Shown here piece after piece: positions 1-7,470 of a DNA stretch of 40,075 nucleotides (position 1 is its first letter; the number at the start of each line of letters is the position of its first letter). The DNA is from Paracoccus bogoriensis (GTDB lineage: Bacteria > Pseudomonadota > Alphaproteobacteria > Rhodobacterales > Rhodobacteraceae), in the NCBI RefSeq assembly GCF_019431455.1, contig NZ_JAHYSR010000027.1, positions 1-40,075 of the forward strand. The letters run 5' to 3'. The notes beneath the pieces were generated by a model. The model did no database searches, was not told the DNA's origin, and saw only the letters and a list, made by a program, of their open reading frames with translations. The position numbers and the translations under genes were made by a program.

Positions 1-13
1 CGGCGCGGAACGC

Positions 14-36
14 AAAAGGCCTCCCGATCGGGAGGC
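14..36 (-). terminator. Host terminator of the displaced tRNA-fMet end
   Basis: On the minus strand the stem GCCTCCC-GATC-GGGAGGC (19-36) is followed by CTTTTGCG (14-17 read as A's on plus). It lies just beyond the displaced tRNA 3' fragment, so it is most likely the original chromosomal terminator of the tRNA-fMet transcript. A similar hairpin with the same flanking GGAACGCAAAA word occurs inside the right end of the element. Confidence 0.75.
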
Positions 37-63
37 TCTTAAGAGGCTGTATTTTTTCAGAAT

Positions 64-112
64 TCTGGTTGCGGGGGCAGGATTTGAACCTACGACCTTC
101 AGGTTATGAGCC
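64..112. repeat. Left attachment-site repeat (displaced tRNA-fMet 3' fragment)
   Basis: These 49 bp match 39999-40047 with one mismatch (C at 78 against T at 40013). The copy includes the CCA end, acceptor 3' strand, T arm, variable loop and anticodon loop of tRNA-fMet on the minus strand. It then departs from the tRNA after the anticodon region, so it is not a functional tRNA. It marks the chromosome-prophage junction. Confidence 0.93.
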
Positions 113-189
113 CCTACCCACGGAAGATTACTTCTCCCTTGATTTCAGTCGGTTAAGCTATTAAACCCTTGATCTGTAATCAACTTCCG

Positions 190-219
190 CCGCATTGATC
201 CGCATCGAACCGCAATCGG
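190..219. repeat. Three tandem 10-bp CCGCA repeats
   Basis: CCGCATTGAT, CCGCATCGAA and CCGCAATCGG follow each other at exactly 10-bp spacing, about one helical turn. This is the pattern expected of cooperative arm-type binding sites for a tyrosine integrase or excisionase. The site lies about 80 bp inside the left att repeat, which supports that role. Binding itself is inferred. Confidence 0.45.
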
Positions 220-252
220 GAGCGTCAGACGGAGAGCGAAACAGATACACAG

Positions 253-272
253 GTTGACCTATTGTTGACCCG
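253..272. repeat. Terminal GTTGACCTATTGTT repeat, left copy
   Basis: A 20-bp word here matches 39917-39936 in 18 positions and in the same orientation. Within it TTGACC is repeated (254-259, 265-270). Similar words just inside both att repeats suggest P and P' arm sites. Alternatively they are relics of a shared terminal module. Confidence 0.45.
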
Positions 273-418
273 AAGCGCCCTTACTGGCCGCGCTTGCGTT
301 CGTGTGTTTGCGCATAGGAACGCCCTTGGACGGCAGAAACCCTTAGGCTGCCTTATCGAGGTAGGGGCTCCGGATGAAACGCGAGGAGAGCCCAATGCTG
401 TCCCGCCGGACGTACCCG

Positions 419-2278
419 TTACTCATCAATCAAGTCTGCTGCCGTGACACGTCGACTCCCCGCGGGAGCCAAAAGGTTCTCGATCCATGTAACAGGCCGG
501 CCGCGCTCAGCGCACAGAGTGAAGAACGCCCTTTGTTTCGCGCGTGTGAAGGCCACAAAAAAAGAGTTTAGCTCTTCGAGGCGATTGGGCGTAAGGCTCC
601 ACCACGTCTGGTTATCAAGCCCGTAGAAAATGACCGTGTGGAACTCAAGTCCCTTGCTCTTGTGGATTGTCATCAGGGCGATCTGGCCGAGACCCTCGAA
701 CTCGTCGAGAGCGCCTGACCAGGATTGCGCATTCTGGAGGGACACTTGGAGGAGCGCCGTGAACCCGTTCCAGACGCGATCGAAGTCGGGCCGTCGCCGG
801 TAAGAGGGAAAGGCCCGCCGCAGGACTTCGGCTCCAATAAAATCGAGCGCCGCCTGCGCGGCCTCCGCCGCGGATTCAGGGACAGGATCAAGCTCTCTCA
901 GGGTTCGCCGCATCTCGCGCACAAAAGTCTGAAGGCGCCCCTGCAGAAGCTGCTGCCCCGTTTCGTCGGCGGGATCGACGGCTTCAAGAAACTGCAAATC
1001 GAGCAGAGCGGCATTCCAGTTATCGGGACTCCGACTGGTGGCGCCGAGGCGCAACAGCCGCAAGAGAATATGCACCAGGTCTTCGCCAAGCAGGTCCTGA
1101 ATGGCGATATCGCCTACGTTGCGCGCGACATTCCGGAGCCTGAGTCCCTGCTCCTCAAAGGCAGCGGAGAGCTGGCCCTCAACTTCATTGGCACGCATAC
1201 GCACAAGGATTGCCACATCGTGAGGCTCGACGTTGGCCGCCCGCACCTCGCGCTCGATCCATCGCGCGAGGCAATCGCTTTCTTCCTCCTCCGTCTCGAA
1301 TTCCCAAATGGCGGCAACGTCGCCGCCCACTAGCCGGTCGGCCCGCGCTTCCGGCTCCTCGACGTTGGGATCGATCCTGCTTGCGATGACGTGCTGAATG
1401 CGCACGAGGTCCTCATGCGAGCGCCAGTTGCAGATCAGAGATATGCGCTTCGCACCGAAGTTCTGCTCGAACTGCGCAAAGGCATCTGGCATCGCTCCGG
1501 CCCAGACCATGATCCGCTGCTTGTCGTCGCCAACTGCCGTGAAGACGGCATCGCTGCCGTCAAACGCAGTGCGCAGGAGCTGGAACTGCGCAAAGGTGGT
1601 GTCCTGAAACTCGTCGAGAAACACGACAGGATAGGTGAGATGCAGTGCCTTCAGAATTGAAGGGTTTTCCCGGATCAGGTATTCGACAAGCCGGTTGATC
1701 ATCGCGAACGAGAGCAGAACATCGTCCGGCTCGTTGTACTGCGCGCGCCAGTACGCGGCGACCGCGCGCCGTAGATCCGAGCCCTCATCGGACACCGGCA
1801 ATCGCGCCCTGGCTACCGCTTGCTCGAGTTGGTCGGCGTTGATGCCGTGGAATTCATGCCTATCCAGAAATTCGCGGTAATCCTGCCGACGTGGCATTGC
1901 GATCCGGTAGTTCGCAGGGGGACGATATGCGTCGGGAACCGCCGCACGAAACCGGTCCAGAAAGCTCTTCGCGAATGCGTCGAAGGTGTAGGAGTTGAAG
2001 CGCCGCGCCTGCTCGGGCGGACTTCGCCTGACTACCCGCTCCGCGAGATTGCGTGCCGCATCGCGCTTGAAGCTGATCGCAAGTATGCGTTTGGGTGCAG
2101 GGCAACGACCGGTCTGGAGAAGATAGGTCGCCTTCTGCGCAAGGAATTCTGTCTTTCCCGCGCCCGCGCCTGCCGTGACCAGCACGCTCCTCTCCGTCTG
2201 CCGCAGCGCTTCCCATGCGCGCGGCTCTAGGTAGTCAATGCCTTGCGGCCTCCAGTCTTCAGGATGCACCAAGCTCAT
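419..2278 (-). CDS. gajB: GajB-like UvrD-family helicase of a Gabija system
   Basis: Superfamily 1 helicase of 619 residues. Visible motifs are Walker A GAGAGKT (37-43), the DEFQD Walker B box (223-227), GDDKQ (251-255, motif III), a motif IV-like NWRSHEDL segment, TIHKSKGLEFH (motif V) and VAFTRAKQR (motif VI) near the C terminus. In Gabija, GajB senses or unwinds DNA ends and works with the GajA nuclease. The start overlaps the gajA stop by 4 bp (ATGA), so the two are translationally coupled. It is longer than the roughly 500-residue type member, mainly between motifs. The pairing with an OLD nuclease, rather than the helicase alone, identifies Gabija. Confidence 0.9.
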   Translation of the reverse strand: MSLVHPEDWRPQGIDYLEPRAWEALRQTERSVLVTAGAGAGKTEFLAQKATYLLQTGRCPAPKRILAISFKRDAARNLAERVVRRSPPEQARRFNSYTFDAFAKSFLDRFRAAVPDAYRPPANYRIAMPRRQDYREFLDRHEFHGINADQLEQAVARARLPVSDEGSDLRRAVAAYWRAQYNEPDDVLLSFAMINRLVEYLIRENPSILKALHLTYPVVFLDEFQDTTFAQFQLLRTAFDGSDAVFTAVGDDKQRIMVWAGAMPDAFAQFEQNFGAKRISLICNWRSHEDLVRIQHVIASRIDPNVEEPEARADRLVGGDVAAIWEFETEEEESDCLARWIEREVRAANVEPHDVAILVRMRANEVEGQLSAAFEEQGLRLRNVARNVGDIAIQDLLGEDLVHILLRLLRLGATSRSPDNWNAALLDLQFLEAVDPADETGQQLLQGRLQTFVREMRRTLRELDPVPESAAEAAQAALDFIGAEVLRRAFPSYRRRPDFDRVWNGFTALLQVSLQNAQSWSGALDEFEGLGQIALMTIHKSKGLEFHTVIFYGLDNQTWWSLTPNRLEELNSFFVAFTRAKQRAFFTLCAERGRPVTWIENLLAPAGSRRVTAADLIDE

Positions 2279-4263
2279 TCATCGACGTCCTCAAGTCCAA
2301 GCGCCTGCTTCACATGCTCAACAAGCGCCTTGAGTTCTGTCGGTGCATTGTCGGCAAGATCGTCTTTCTCGATGCGCGCAAGCGCGGCGATATGCGTCTC
2401 GGGTTTGCTTCTGCTCAGAAAGAGGTACGGATACCATTTGAATTCGTCGTCATAATTGTCGTTATAGAGATCGGGATCGCCCCCGGTCTTCAGGATAACG
2501 GCTTTCTTGTCCCCGAGGGATTCGGCGCCGCCGCGCGGACCACGCCCCCCAGGGTTGGGGTGTTGATAGGCTTCCGGAAAGGCGCTGAGCATCGCAAAAT
2601 CGATATCCAGGGGAAATGAGAAAAACACTCCCTCCTCCTTGAGCGCTTGTAGCCAGTTATTGTCCTCGGCTTCGGTCAGGAGATCGCTGTCCTTCAGATC
2701 ATCCATGGCATCGACATCGATCGTGCCAGCTTCAACGAGGGAGTTCTCGCTCAAGTCGTTATCAATTTCCCCGAGCTTTGCGACGACATCGGCGATAAGC
2801 GCTGCGCCGCCGTGCGCCCTGCCGAGATCAAGGTCCAGCAGGGTCGCATGGGGAATGCGAAGATCATCGAGTAACCTCCAGAAGTGGCTGACATACCGTC
2901 CGCCGAGGGGCACGATGGGCACGAATGACGGGTCGAGCTGAACGCCCATCGCGTCGGCGATGCGCGGGATCACAAGGCGCTCGGAATCCCCTTCGCCAAG
3001 AATGATGAAGCGGGCAAAGTAAAGCTCCGGGTAGGCCCTGATGGCGAGCCGCACATACTGGCTTGCCTCGTCATCGCCTTCCGGCATCGTAATCCGCCGG
3101 ACATTGGCGCGCCGACGTGTGCGGTCTAGGCGGAAATAGCGCACCTCCTCCGGCTCTATGCGACTGAGTATCGCCGGCGAGTGGCTTGAAAGGGCTACCT
3201 GCGCGGATGCGAGCGCGCCGATTTCCCGCGCCTGCGCGACGATGCGCGAGAGAAAGAAGGGCGAAAGGCTGTTCTCCGGCTCCTCGATCGCAAGGAAGGT
3301 GAGGCTGGTCCGCCGCAGCTTGTCCTGATCGAACGCGCTTTCGTCGGCAGCCTGCGCGAACACGTCCTTCTCGACTTCCAGAATTGCCGCAGTAAGAGCG
3401 ATATGAAAGAGCGAACGCTGCCCATCGCTGAGGTCCGCGAGCGCTCGCTCCTGCCCGGCCTCGTCGGGAGAAAACGCGAACTCCGCCTTGCGGACCAGCT
3501 CCTCAAACCGGCTCTCGATCAGGCGGAGGACCGGCGTTGTATCGGTATCTGCCTCATGGACCTGCCGCCAGCGCTTTGTGAGCCGCTCTATTATAAGTTC
3601 TGCGGGCCTCTCGCCCTCGAACTGCCGCTGAATCCTTTGGGCGCTTGCCGCGCTACTGTCGCGGAATTCGCTTGACCATCTCGCCGCCTGCCACAGCCGA
3701 CCCTTGAGCAACGCCGTCACTTGCGCCGCCGCGTCGCGGGCGGCCGGAACATAGATGAACTGGATCGAGCCGCGCTCCACGGCCTGTACTCGCTTGCATT
3801 CGTCCCACTCGAATTCGTTCTCGAGCGTCGTGATCCACCGGAGATCCTCGTCGATGCTGCCGTCCGGCGTGCCGTCGTCGGTCCAGGTCGCCTGAAGCCT
3901 CATCCTTGCCTTGAGCGGCGCGCCCGGCGCGGAAGCAGCCATCTGCAGAAAGAATTCTGGAACCGCGTCCTCCGCATCCTCTTCCTCAAGGCCCTCCAGC
4001 TCTGGGAACGAGAACACAACCTCGATTGACAGGGTCGTTCCAGAATGAAGCTCATGCTGGCGGGCTGGTAAGTGGAAATCCTGCCGCCGCACCGCGCGCT
4101 GCGCCGACGTGACACTGAATAGACGCGATAGCGCCTGAAAGGCGGCGGTCTTACCAGAGCCGTTTGCGCCAACAAAAGCGGTCACCGCATTTTTGAGCCT
4201 AATGTTCGTTCCATGCGGGCCAAAGCAACGAAAATTCTTAAGTGTAAGCTTCTCGATCTTCAT
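2275..4263 (-). CDS. gajA: GajA-like OLD-family ATPase/TOPRIM nuclease of a Gabija system
   Basis: Protein of 662 residues with an SMC/ABC-type ATPase and a TOPRIM nuclease. Walker A is GANGSGKT (32-39), the signature is LSDGQ (278-282), Walker B is EEPE (327-330), and an H-loop-like SSHSP follows (359-363). TOPRIM residues are GEGDSE (423-428) and DLD (477-479). OLD nucleases directly followed by a UvrD helicase are the definition of Gabija, which degrades or nicks invading phage DNA. The gene starts 11 bp after the upstream restriction endonuclease with a GGAAAG ribosome site, so it belongs to the same transcript. It is somewhat longer than the best-known GajA (about 580 residues). Confidence 0.9.
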   Translation of the reverse strand: MKIEKLTLKNFRCFGPHGTNIRLKNAVTAFVGANGSGKTAAFQALSRLFSVTSAQRAVRRQDFHLPARQHELHSGTTLSIEVVFSFPELEGLEEEDAEDAVPEFFLQMAASAPGAPLKARMRLQATWTDDGTPDGSIDEDLRWITTLENEFEWDECKRVQAVERGSIQFIYVPAARDAAAQVTALLKGRLWQAARWSSEFRDSSAASAQRIQRQFEGERPAELIIERLTKRWRQVHEADTDTTPVLRLIESRFEELVRKAEFAFSPDEAGQERALADLSDGQRSLFHIALTAAILEVEKDVFAQAADESAFDQDKLRRTSLTFLAIEEPENSLSPFFLSRIVAQAREIGALASAQVALSSHSPAILSRIEPEEVRYFRLDRTRRRANVRRITMPEGDDEASQYVRLAIRAYPELYFARFIILGEGDSERLVIPRIADAMGVQLDPSFVPIVPLGGRYVSHFWRLLDDLRIPHATLLDLDLGRAHGGAALIADVVAKLGEIDNDLSENSLVEAGTIDVDAMDDLKDSDLLTEAEDNNWLQALKEEGVFFSFPLDIDFAMLSAFPEAYQHPNPGGRGPRGGAESLGDKKAVILKTGGDPDLYNDNYDDEFKWYPYLFLSRSKPETHIAALARIEKDDLADNAPTELKALVEHVKQALGLEDVDE

Positions 4264-4274
4264 GACAGCTTTCC

Positions 4275-5366
4275 TCAGCCCGCGCGAACAAGCATTTTCC
4301 AGAGTGCGACTGCGTTGGGCGACGCTTCGACAGCGACAAGCCTCTGGTGAATGAACTCGATCGCCTGGTTTGCAGCCTCAGGCTTGGACCTTGCGCTCCA
4401 AAACAACGTCTGCTCTACAAAGGCGGGCCAGCCGTGGAAGAGAGTGAGGCCGATGCCAAACCGATTGGCCCATACCTGCAGCGCTACCGCATCAAGCGGC
4501 TCCTGCAGGGGCGAAACCATTGCGACAGCTGCTTCGCGGACTCCCATATCCACGCATTTTTTTCCGAAAATCTGCACATCGTGCATCGTAACCGGCTTGT
4601 CGCGAACCTCGATCGCCTTCTCCCAGACCTTGGGATCAGCGGTTGAACGCACGCAGACATCGCCTGGATGCTTGCGGCTCGGGTCATTTATCCTGCCGCT
4701 CGCAACCCTACCCGTCCCCGCGAAAACGTCCATTAGCCCGGCAACGACGGCTTGCGCCCTGCGGCCTCCCTCGGAGTCGTCGCTAACAAGGCGGACAATT
4801 GCCTGAACAAGGCGATCGGGCGTGACGCTGGCGCCTTCGTCATAATCGGTGTAGCGCGGCTGATAGCGGCGGCGGACCGCGATAAAAGCGCGGAGGGCTT
4901 CGCGCGCCGGCGCTTCCGCTCTGAACGCGGCCAACTCGCGAACAAGCGCCACCATGTAGTCGAACGCCGCCCTGCCGCCGGGATGGACGGGCGTATCGTC
5001 GCCGAGGCGCGTCATCCGGAAGTAAGGCTGATTGTTCAGCGGCTCCCTGCCCGTAACGCCAATGCTGAATCCCAGCTCGGCCGCGAGCGGAACGATGACG
5101 CTGTGGCAAAGACTTCGGGCTGAGAAGGCGTTGGTGTTGCCCGGCGCGTGTTTCGGCTTGATCGCGAAGAGATCAGCGCGGCGATCGACGGCCTTGGCGA
5201 GAATTGCCGTCGCGAGAAATGCGATGTGAGTGGCAGAGACCCCGTCGGCACAAAGGCGGGAAAGCTGCTCCACCTTTTCTGTCCAAGCGGCGTCTATCGG
5301 ACCGGATTTGGACTTCTCGGCCTCCTCGCGCACGATTCGTGCGGCTATGTTCTTATTGATTTTCAT
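4275..5366 (-). CDS. SacI-like type II restriction endonuclease
   Basis: A 363-residue protein that I recognise as a SacI-family restriction enzyme from recalled SacI sequence: SLCHSVIVPLAAELGF (85-100), GREPLNNQPYFRM (106-118) and RINDPSRKHPGDV (225-237) all have near-identical counterparts. PGDV followed by IEVRDK (252-257) may form the PD-(D/E)XK-type active site. The expected target is GAGCTC, cut in unmodified invading DNA, but specificity is inferred. Its start lies inside the end of the regulator gene (14-bp overlap) and its stop is 11 bp before gajA. The cognate methylase is probably the divergent cytosine-5 methyltransferase. Confidence 0.85.
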   Translation of the reverse strand: MKINKNIAARIVREEAEKSKSGPIDAAWTEKVEQLSRLCADGVSATHIAFLATAILAKAVDRRADLFAIKPKHAPGNTNAFSARSLCHSVIVPLAAELGFSIGVTGREPLNNQPYFRMTRLGDDTPVHPGGRAAFDYMVALVRELAAFRAEAPAREALRAFIAVRRRYQPRYTDYDEGASVTPDRLVQAIVRLVSDDSEGGRRAQAVVAGLMDVFAGTGRVASGRINDPSRKHPGDVCVRSTADPKVWEKAIEVRDKPVTMHDVQIFGKKCVDMGVREAAVAMVSPLQEPLDAVALQVWANRFGIGLTLFHGWPAFVEQTLFWSARSKPEAANQAIEFIHQRLVAVEASPNAVALWKMLVRAG

Positions 5367-5598
5367 TTTGTGTATCTTCTGGGGCCGTCAACGCGAGAAG
5401 ATCGCCTGGCTGACAGCCCAGAACGCGGCACACTTTCTCGATTGTGCTGAGCCGCGTGTTGTAGCCGTCGCGGGAAGCAAGAGACTCTATCGTCGGCCGC
5501 GCGAGGCCGGTTCGCTTAGCGAGAAGCTCGTACGTCATGCGCTCGCCGGTACGGCGGCGGTAGGTTTCCATTGCTTCACGAAGTTTGACCCGCAGCAC
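5353..5598 (-). CDS. Small HTH regulator (candidate restriction-modification C protein)
   Basis: An 81-residue Cro/C1-type helix-turn-helix protein, with a HTH around LLAKRTGLARPTIESLASRDG-like residues 25-45 and the ending VLGCQPGDLLAL typical of small YozG-like regulators. The GTG start at 5598 is chosen because GAGGA lies 4 bases upstream. A TTG at 5625 in the same frame has no good site and falls in the operator. The gene overlaps the endonuclease start, which is how C proteins delay restriction until methylation is established. It probably binds the 17-bp palindrome just upstream. Because gajA and gajB are downstream, it may control them too. Confidence 0.8.
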   Translation of the reverse strand: MLRVKLREAMETYRRRTGERMTYELLAKRTGLARPTIESLASRDGYNTRLSTIEKVCRVLGCQPGDLLALTAPEDTQNENQ

Positions 5599-5613
5599 GC
5601 ATTCCTCACGAGT

Positions 5614-5630
5614 TTGTATTGACAATACAA
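5614..5630. promoter_or_regulatory. 17-bp perfect palindrome, candidate C-protein operator
   Basis: TTGTATTGACAATACAA is a perfect inverted repeat around one central A. It overlaps the -35 box of the methyltransferase promoter and sits 16 bp before the GTG start of the HTH gene. A GATAAT-like -10 box for the minus-strand operon adjoins it. Its place lets one bound protein act on both divergent transcripts. Confidence 0.7.
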
Positions 5631-5647
5631 TTATCCTGCCCTAGACT
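5619..5647 (+). promoter_or_regulatory. Sigma70-type promoter of the methyltransferase gene
   Basis: A consensus -35 TTGACA (5619-5624) is followed after exactly 17 bp by TAGACT (5642-5647), 4 of 6 to the -10 consensus. The start codon of the methyltransferase is at 5704. The -35 lies inside the palindrome, so a bound regulator would block it. Confidence 0.7.
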
Positions 5648-5703
5648 ACTGCATGGTGGGCATACTACGATGATTCGGTCCAAACTTTGTAGGGAGACGT
5701 AGG

Positions 5704-6984
5704 GTGGCTAGACGCCGATTGACCGCGATTAGCCTGTATACTGGAATTGGTGGCCTCGATTTTGGGTTTGAGGCTGCCGGATTTGAGACGGCGGCGGCCG
5801 TCGAGTTGGACGCGGTCGCGTGCAGAACGGTGCGCCTCAACCGCCCGGAATGGGCGCTGCTCGAAGGCGATATCCACAACATCTCATCGGAGGCGATATT
5901 GGCGAAGGCCGGTCTCCGTGCGGGCGAGCCGGATGTGCTGATCGGCGGGCCACCTTGCCAGCCCTTCTCGAAGTCGTCTTATTGGGTCAATGGCGATGCC
6001 TTGCGGCTCGACGACCCGCGCGCGGATACGTTGACAGCCTATCTTCGCGTACTGCGGGACACACGGCCGAAGGCGTTCCTACTCGAGAACGTCTACGGCC
6101 TTGTCTATAAGGGTAAGGACGAAGGCTTGCGGTATCTGCTTGAAGGCATCGAGCAGATCAACCGCGAAGCGGGCACCCGCTACACTGTCACCTGGAAAGT
6201 GCTCAACGCGGCGCAATATGGAGTGCCGCAAATCCGAGAGCGCGCCTTCTTGATCGGAAGCCGGGAGGGCATTCCGTTTCAGTTTCCGGCGCCCACGCAT
6301 TGTTCCAAAAGCGAGTTCAGCCTCATTGATGCGCGCGAGCCCTTCCGCACGGCGTGGGACGCCATCGGCGATCTGCCCCGCATGCCGAATGAATCTTCGC
6401 TCGCAGTTGGCGGCAAATGGGGCGACCTGCTCCCAACAATTCCGGAAGGCCAGAACTACCTTTGGCACACCGCTCGTGGAGGCGGATCTCAGCTATTCGG
6501 ATGGCGCACACGTTATTGGAGCTTCCTGCTGAAGCTGGCGAAGGACCAACCCTCGTGGACGATCCAAGCGCAGCCGGGGTCAGCGATCGGACCTTTCCAC
6601 TGGTGCAACCGCAAGCTATCCAGTACGGAGATGTGCCGCCTACAAACCTTTCCGGAGGGGCTTGAGTTCGACTGTGGCCGGACTGACGTGCAGAGGATGC
6701 TGGGCAATGCCGTGCCGTCCCTCCTTGCAGAGGTCCTCGCAAGGGAAATCCGGCGGCAACTCCTTCGCGACAAGAGCCGCCTTGGACCTCTCAAACTAAT
6801 TCCGCCTGTACGCAGCCCAGTACCGAAGCCGGAGCCGCTCGGGCCTCTCCCCGCGAAGTATCGGCAGCAGATCGGGGATCATGCGGATCATCCGGGAGAG
6901 GGCCGTTTCTCCGCACGAAAGAAGAGCCCGGGCGACTCAGCTGCCACCGAGCTGCCCCTGCTCTCGGCCCCAACCGTAGATTGA
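5704..6984 (+). CDS. DNA (cytosine-5) methyltransferase
   Basis: A 426-residue C5 methyltransferase with motifs in canonical order: LYTGIGGLDFGFE (11-23, motif I), PCQPF with the catalytic cysteine (84-88, motif IV), ENV (128-130, motif VI), QIRER (176-180, motif VIII) and MLGNAVP near residue 331 (motif X). The target recognition domain lies between VIII and X. The GTG start at 5704 has a GGGAG site upstream. It is divergent from the SacI-like endonuclease and is presumably its protective partner, methylating a cytosine in GAGCTC. The last 55 residues are proline-rich and variable. Specificity is inference. Confidence 0.92.
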   Translation: MARRRLTAISLYTGIGGLDFGFEAAGFETAAAVELDAVACRTVRLNRPEWALLEGDIHNISSEAILAKAGLRAGEPDVLIGGPPCQPFSKSSYWVNGDALRLDDPRADTLTAYLRVLRDTRPKAFLLENVYGLVYKGKDEGLRYLLEGIEQINREAGTRYTVTWKVLNAAQYGVPQIRERAFLIGSREGIPFQFPAPTHCSKSEFSLIDAREPFRTAWDAIGDLPRMPNESSLAVGGKWGDLLPTIPEGQNYLWHTARGGGSQLFGWRTRYWSFLLKLAKDQPSWTIQAQPGSAIGPFHWCNRKLSSTEMCRLQTFPEGLEFDCGRTDVQRMLGNAVPSLLAEVLAREIRRQLLRDKSRLGPLKLIPPVRSPVPKPEPLGPLPAKYRQQIGDHADHPGEGRFSARKKSPGDSAATELPLLSAPTVD

Positions 6985-7020
6985 TCGTCGCCGCCGGCCA
7001 GGAAGGAGGCAACGCAAGGT

Positions 7021-7397
7021 ACTATTGCATCTTCCGCTGAGATTTCGCAATTCCAAAATCACGAGAACATCCCACCCAAGATGCTTCAGGCTCGCCATGG
7101 CCTGCGAGTCGCGCTGTTAGTTGCGCTCGAGCTTGGATAGCCAGTAGAGGAGCCGCGACTTCGGAGCACGTTCGAGGCTGCATCCATGCTGATGCCAGAA
7201 GCAGCCGAGCACGAAAATCATCCTGCGCAATCTCGGAAACACAAGATCGGGCGTCCCGGGGAGTTCAGCTCGATGCAAACGGAAATTGTAGCCAAGGAGA
7301 TGCGCGACACGCCGCACCGCCATTTCTCGCTTCGTGTCATTCTTACGGGTGCGGCGCTATGGGCGCTGCGTTCTTCTCGAGACAGTCGGTCAGGCAT
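7021..7397 (-). pseudogene. vsr: Broken vsr (very short patch repair endonuclease) gene
   Basis: Reading from an ATG at 7397 gives MPDRLSREERSAHSA. The protein then continues only in another frame as TRKNDTKREMAVRR, then YNFRLHRAELPGTPDLVFP and FVLGCFWHQHGC, which are Vsr hallmarks (D of PDLVFP, the FWHxH zinc/active-site region). Alignment to the family pattern implies a one-base loss near 7350. A TAA at 7117-7119 then interrupts the frame, beyond which QRDSQAMASLKHLGWDVLVI matches the normal Vsr C-terminal part. Vsr nicks T:G mismatches left by deamination of 5-methylcytosine and often accompanies C5 methyltransferases, as here. With two lesions it is very unlikely to be active. Confidence 0.88.
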
Positions 7398-7470
7398 TGA
7401 ACTGGATCAGCTGGCTCAGATCTCCGAAGTTGAGCATCACGCGCAAATGCGGCGATTGCAAGCGATCTTG

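Larger units (their letters stand above)
113..418. other. Gene-free left end of the element
   Basis: No convincing gene is seen in these 306 bases between the left att repeat and the end of gajB. The stretch contains three tandem 10-bp repeats (190-219) and a TTGACC direct repeat (254-270) that recurs near the right end. Both are candidate integrase or excisionase arm sites. Short open frames here lack a ribosome-binding site and recognisable sequence. Confidence 0.6.

Noticed and set aside
64..112. A second tRNA-fMet at the left end
   Set aside because: Only the 3' half is present; sequence after the anticodon region does not continue the tRNA.
190..219. CRISPR array
   Set aside because: Three contiguous 10-bp repeats with no spacers and no cas genes; spacing fits protein-binding sites instead.
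262..447. Small plus-strand frame near the left end
   Set aside because: No ribosome site, no similarity that I can see, and it runs into the end of gajB on the other strand.
5353..5625. TTG start at 5625 for the HTH regulator
   Set aside because: It lies within the palindrome and has no ribosome site, while the in-frame GTG at 5598 has GAGGA at good distance and matches the usual family start.
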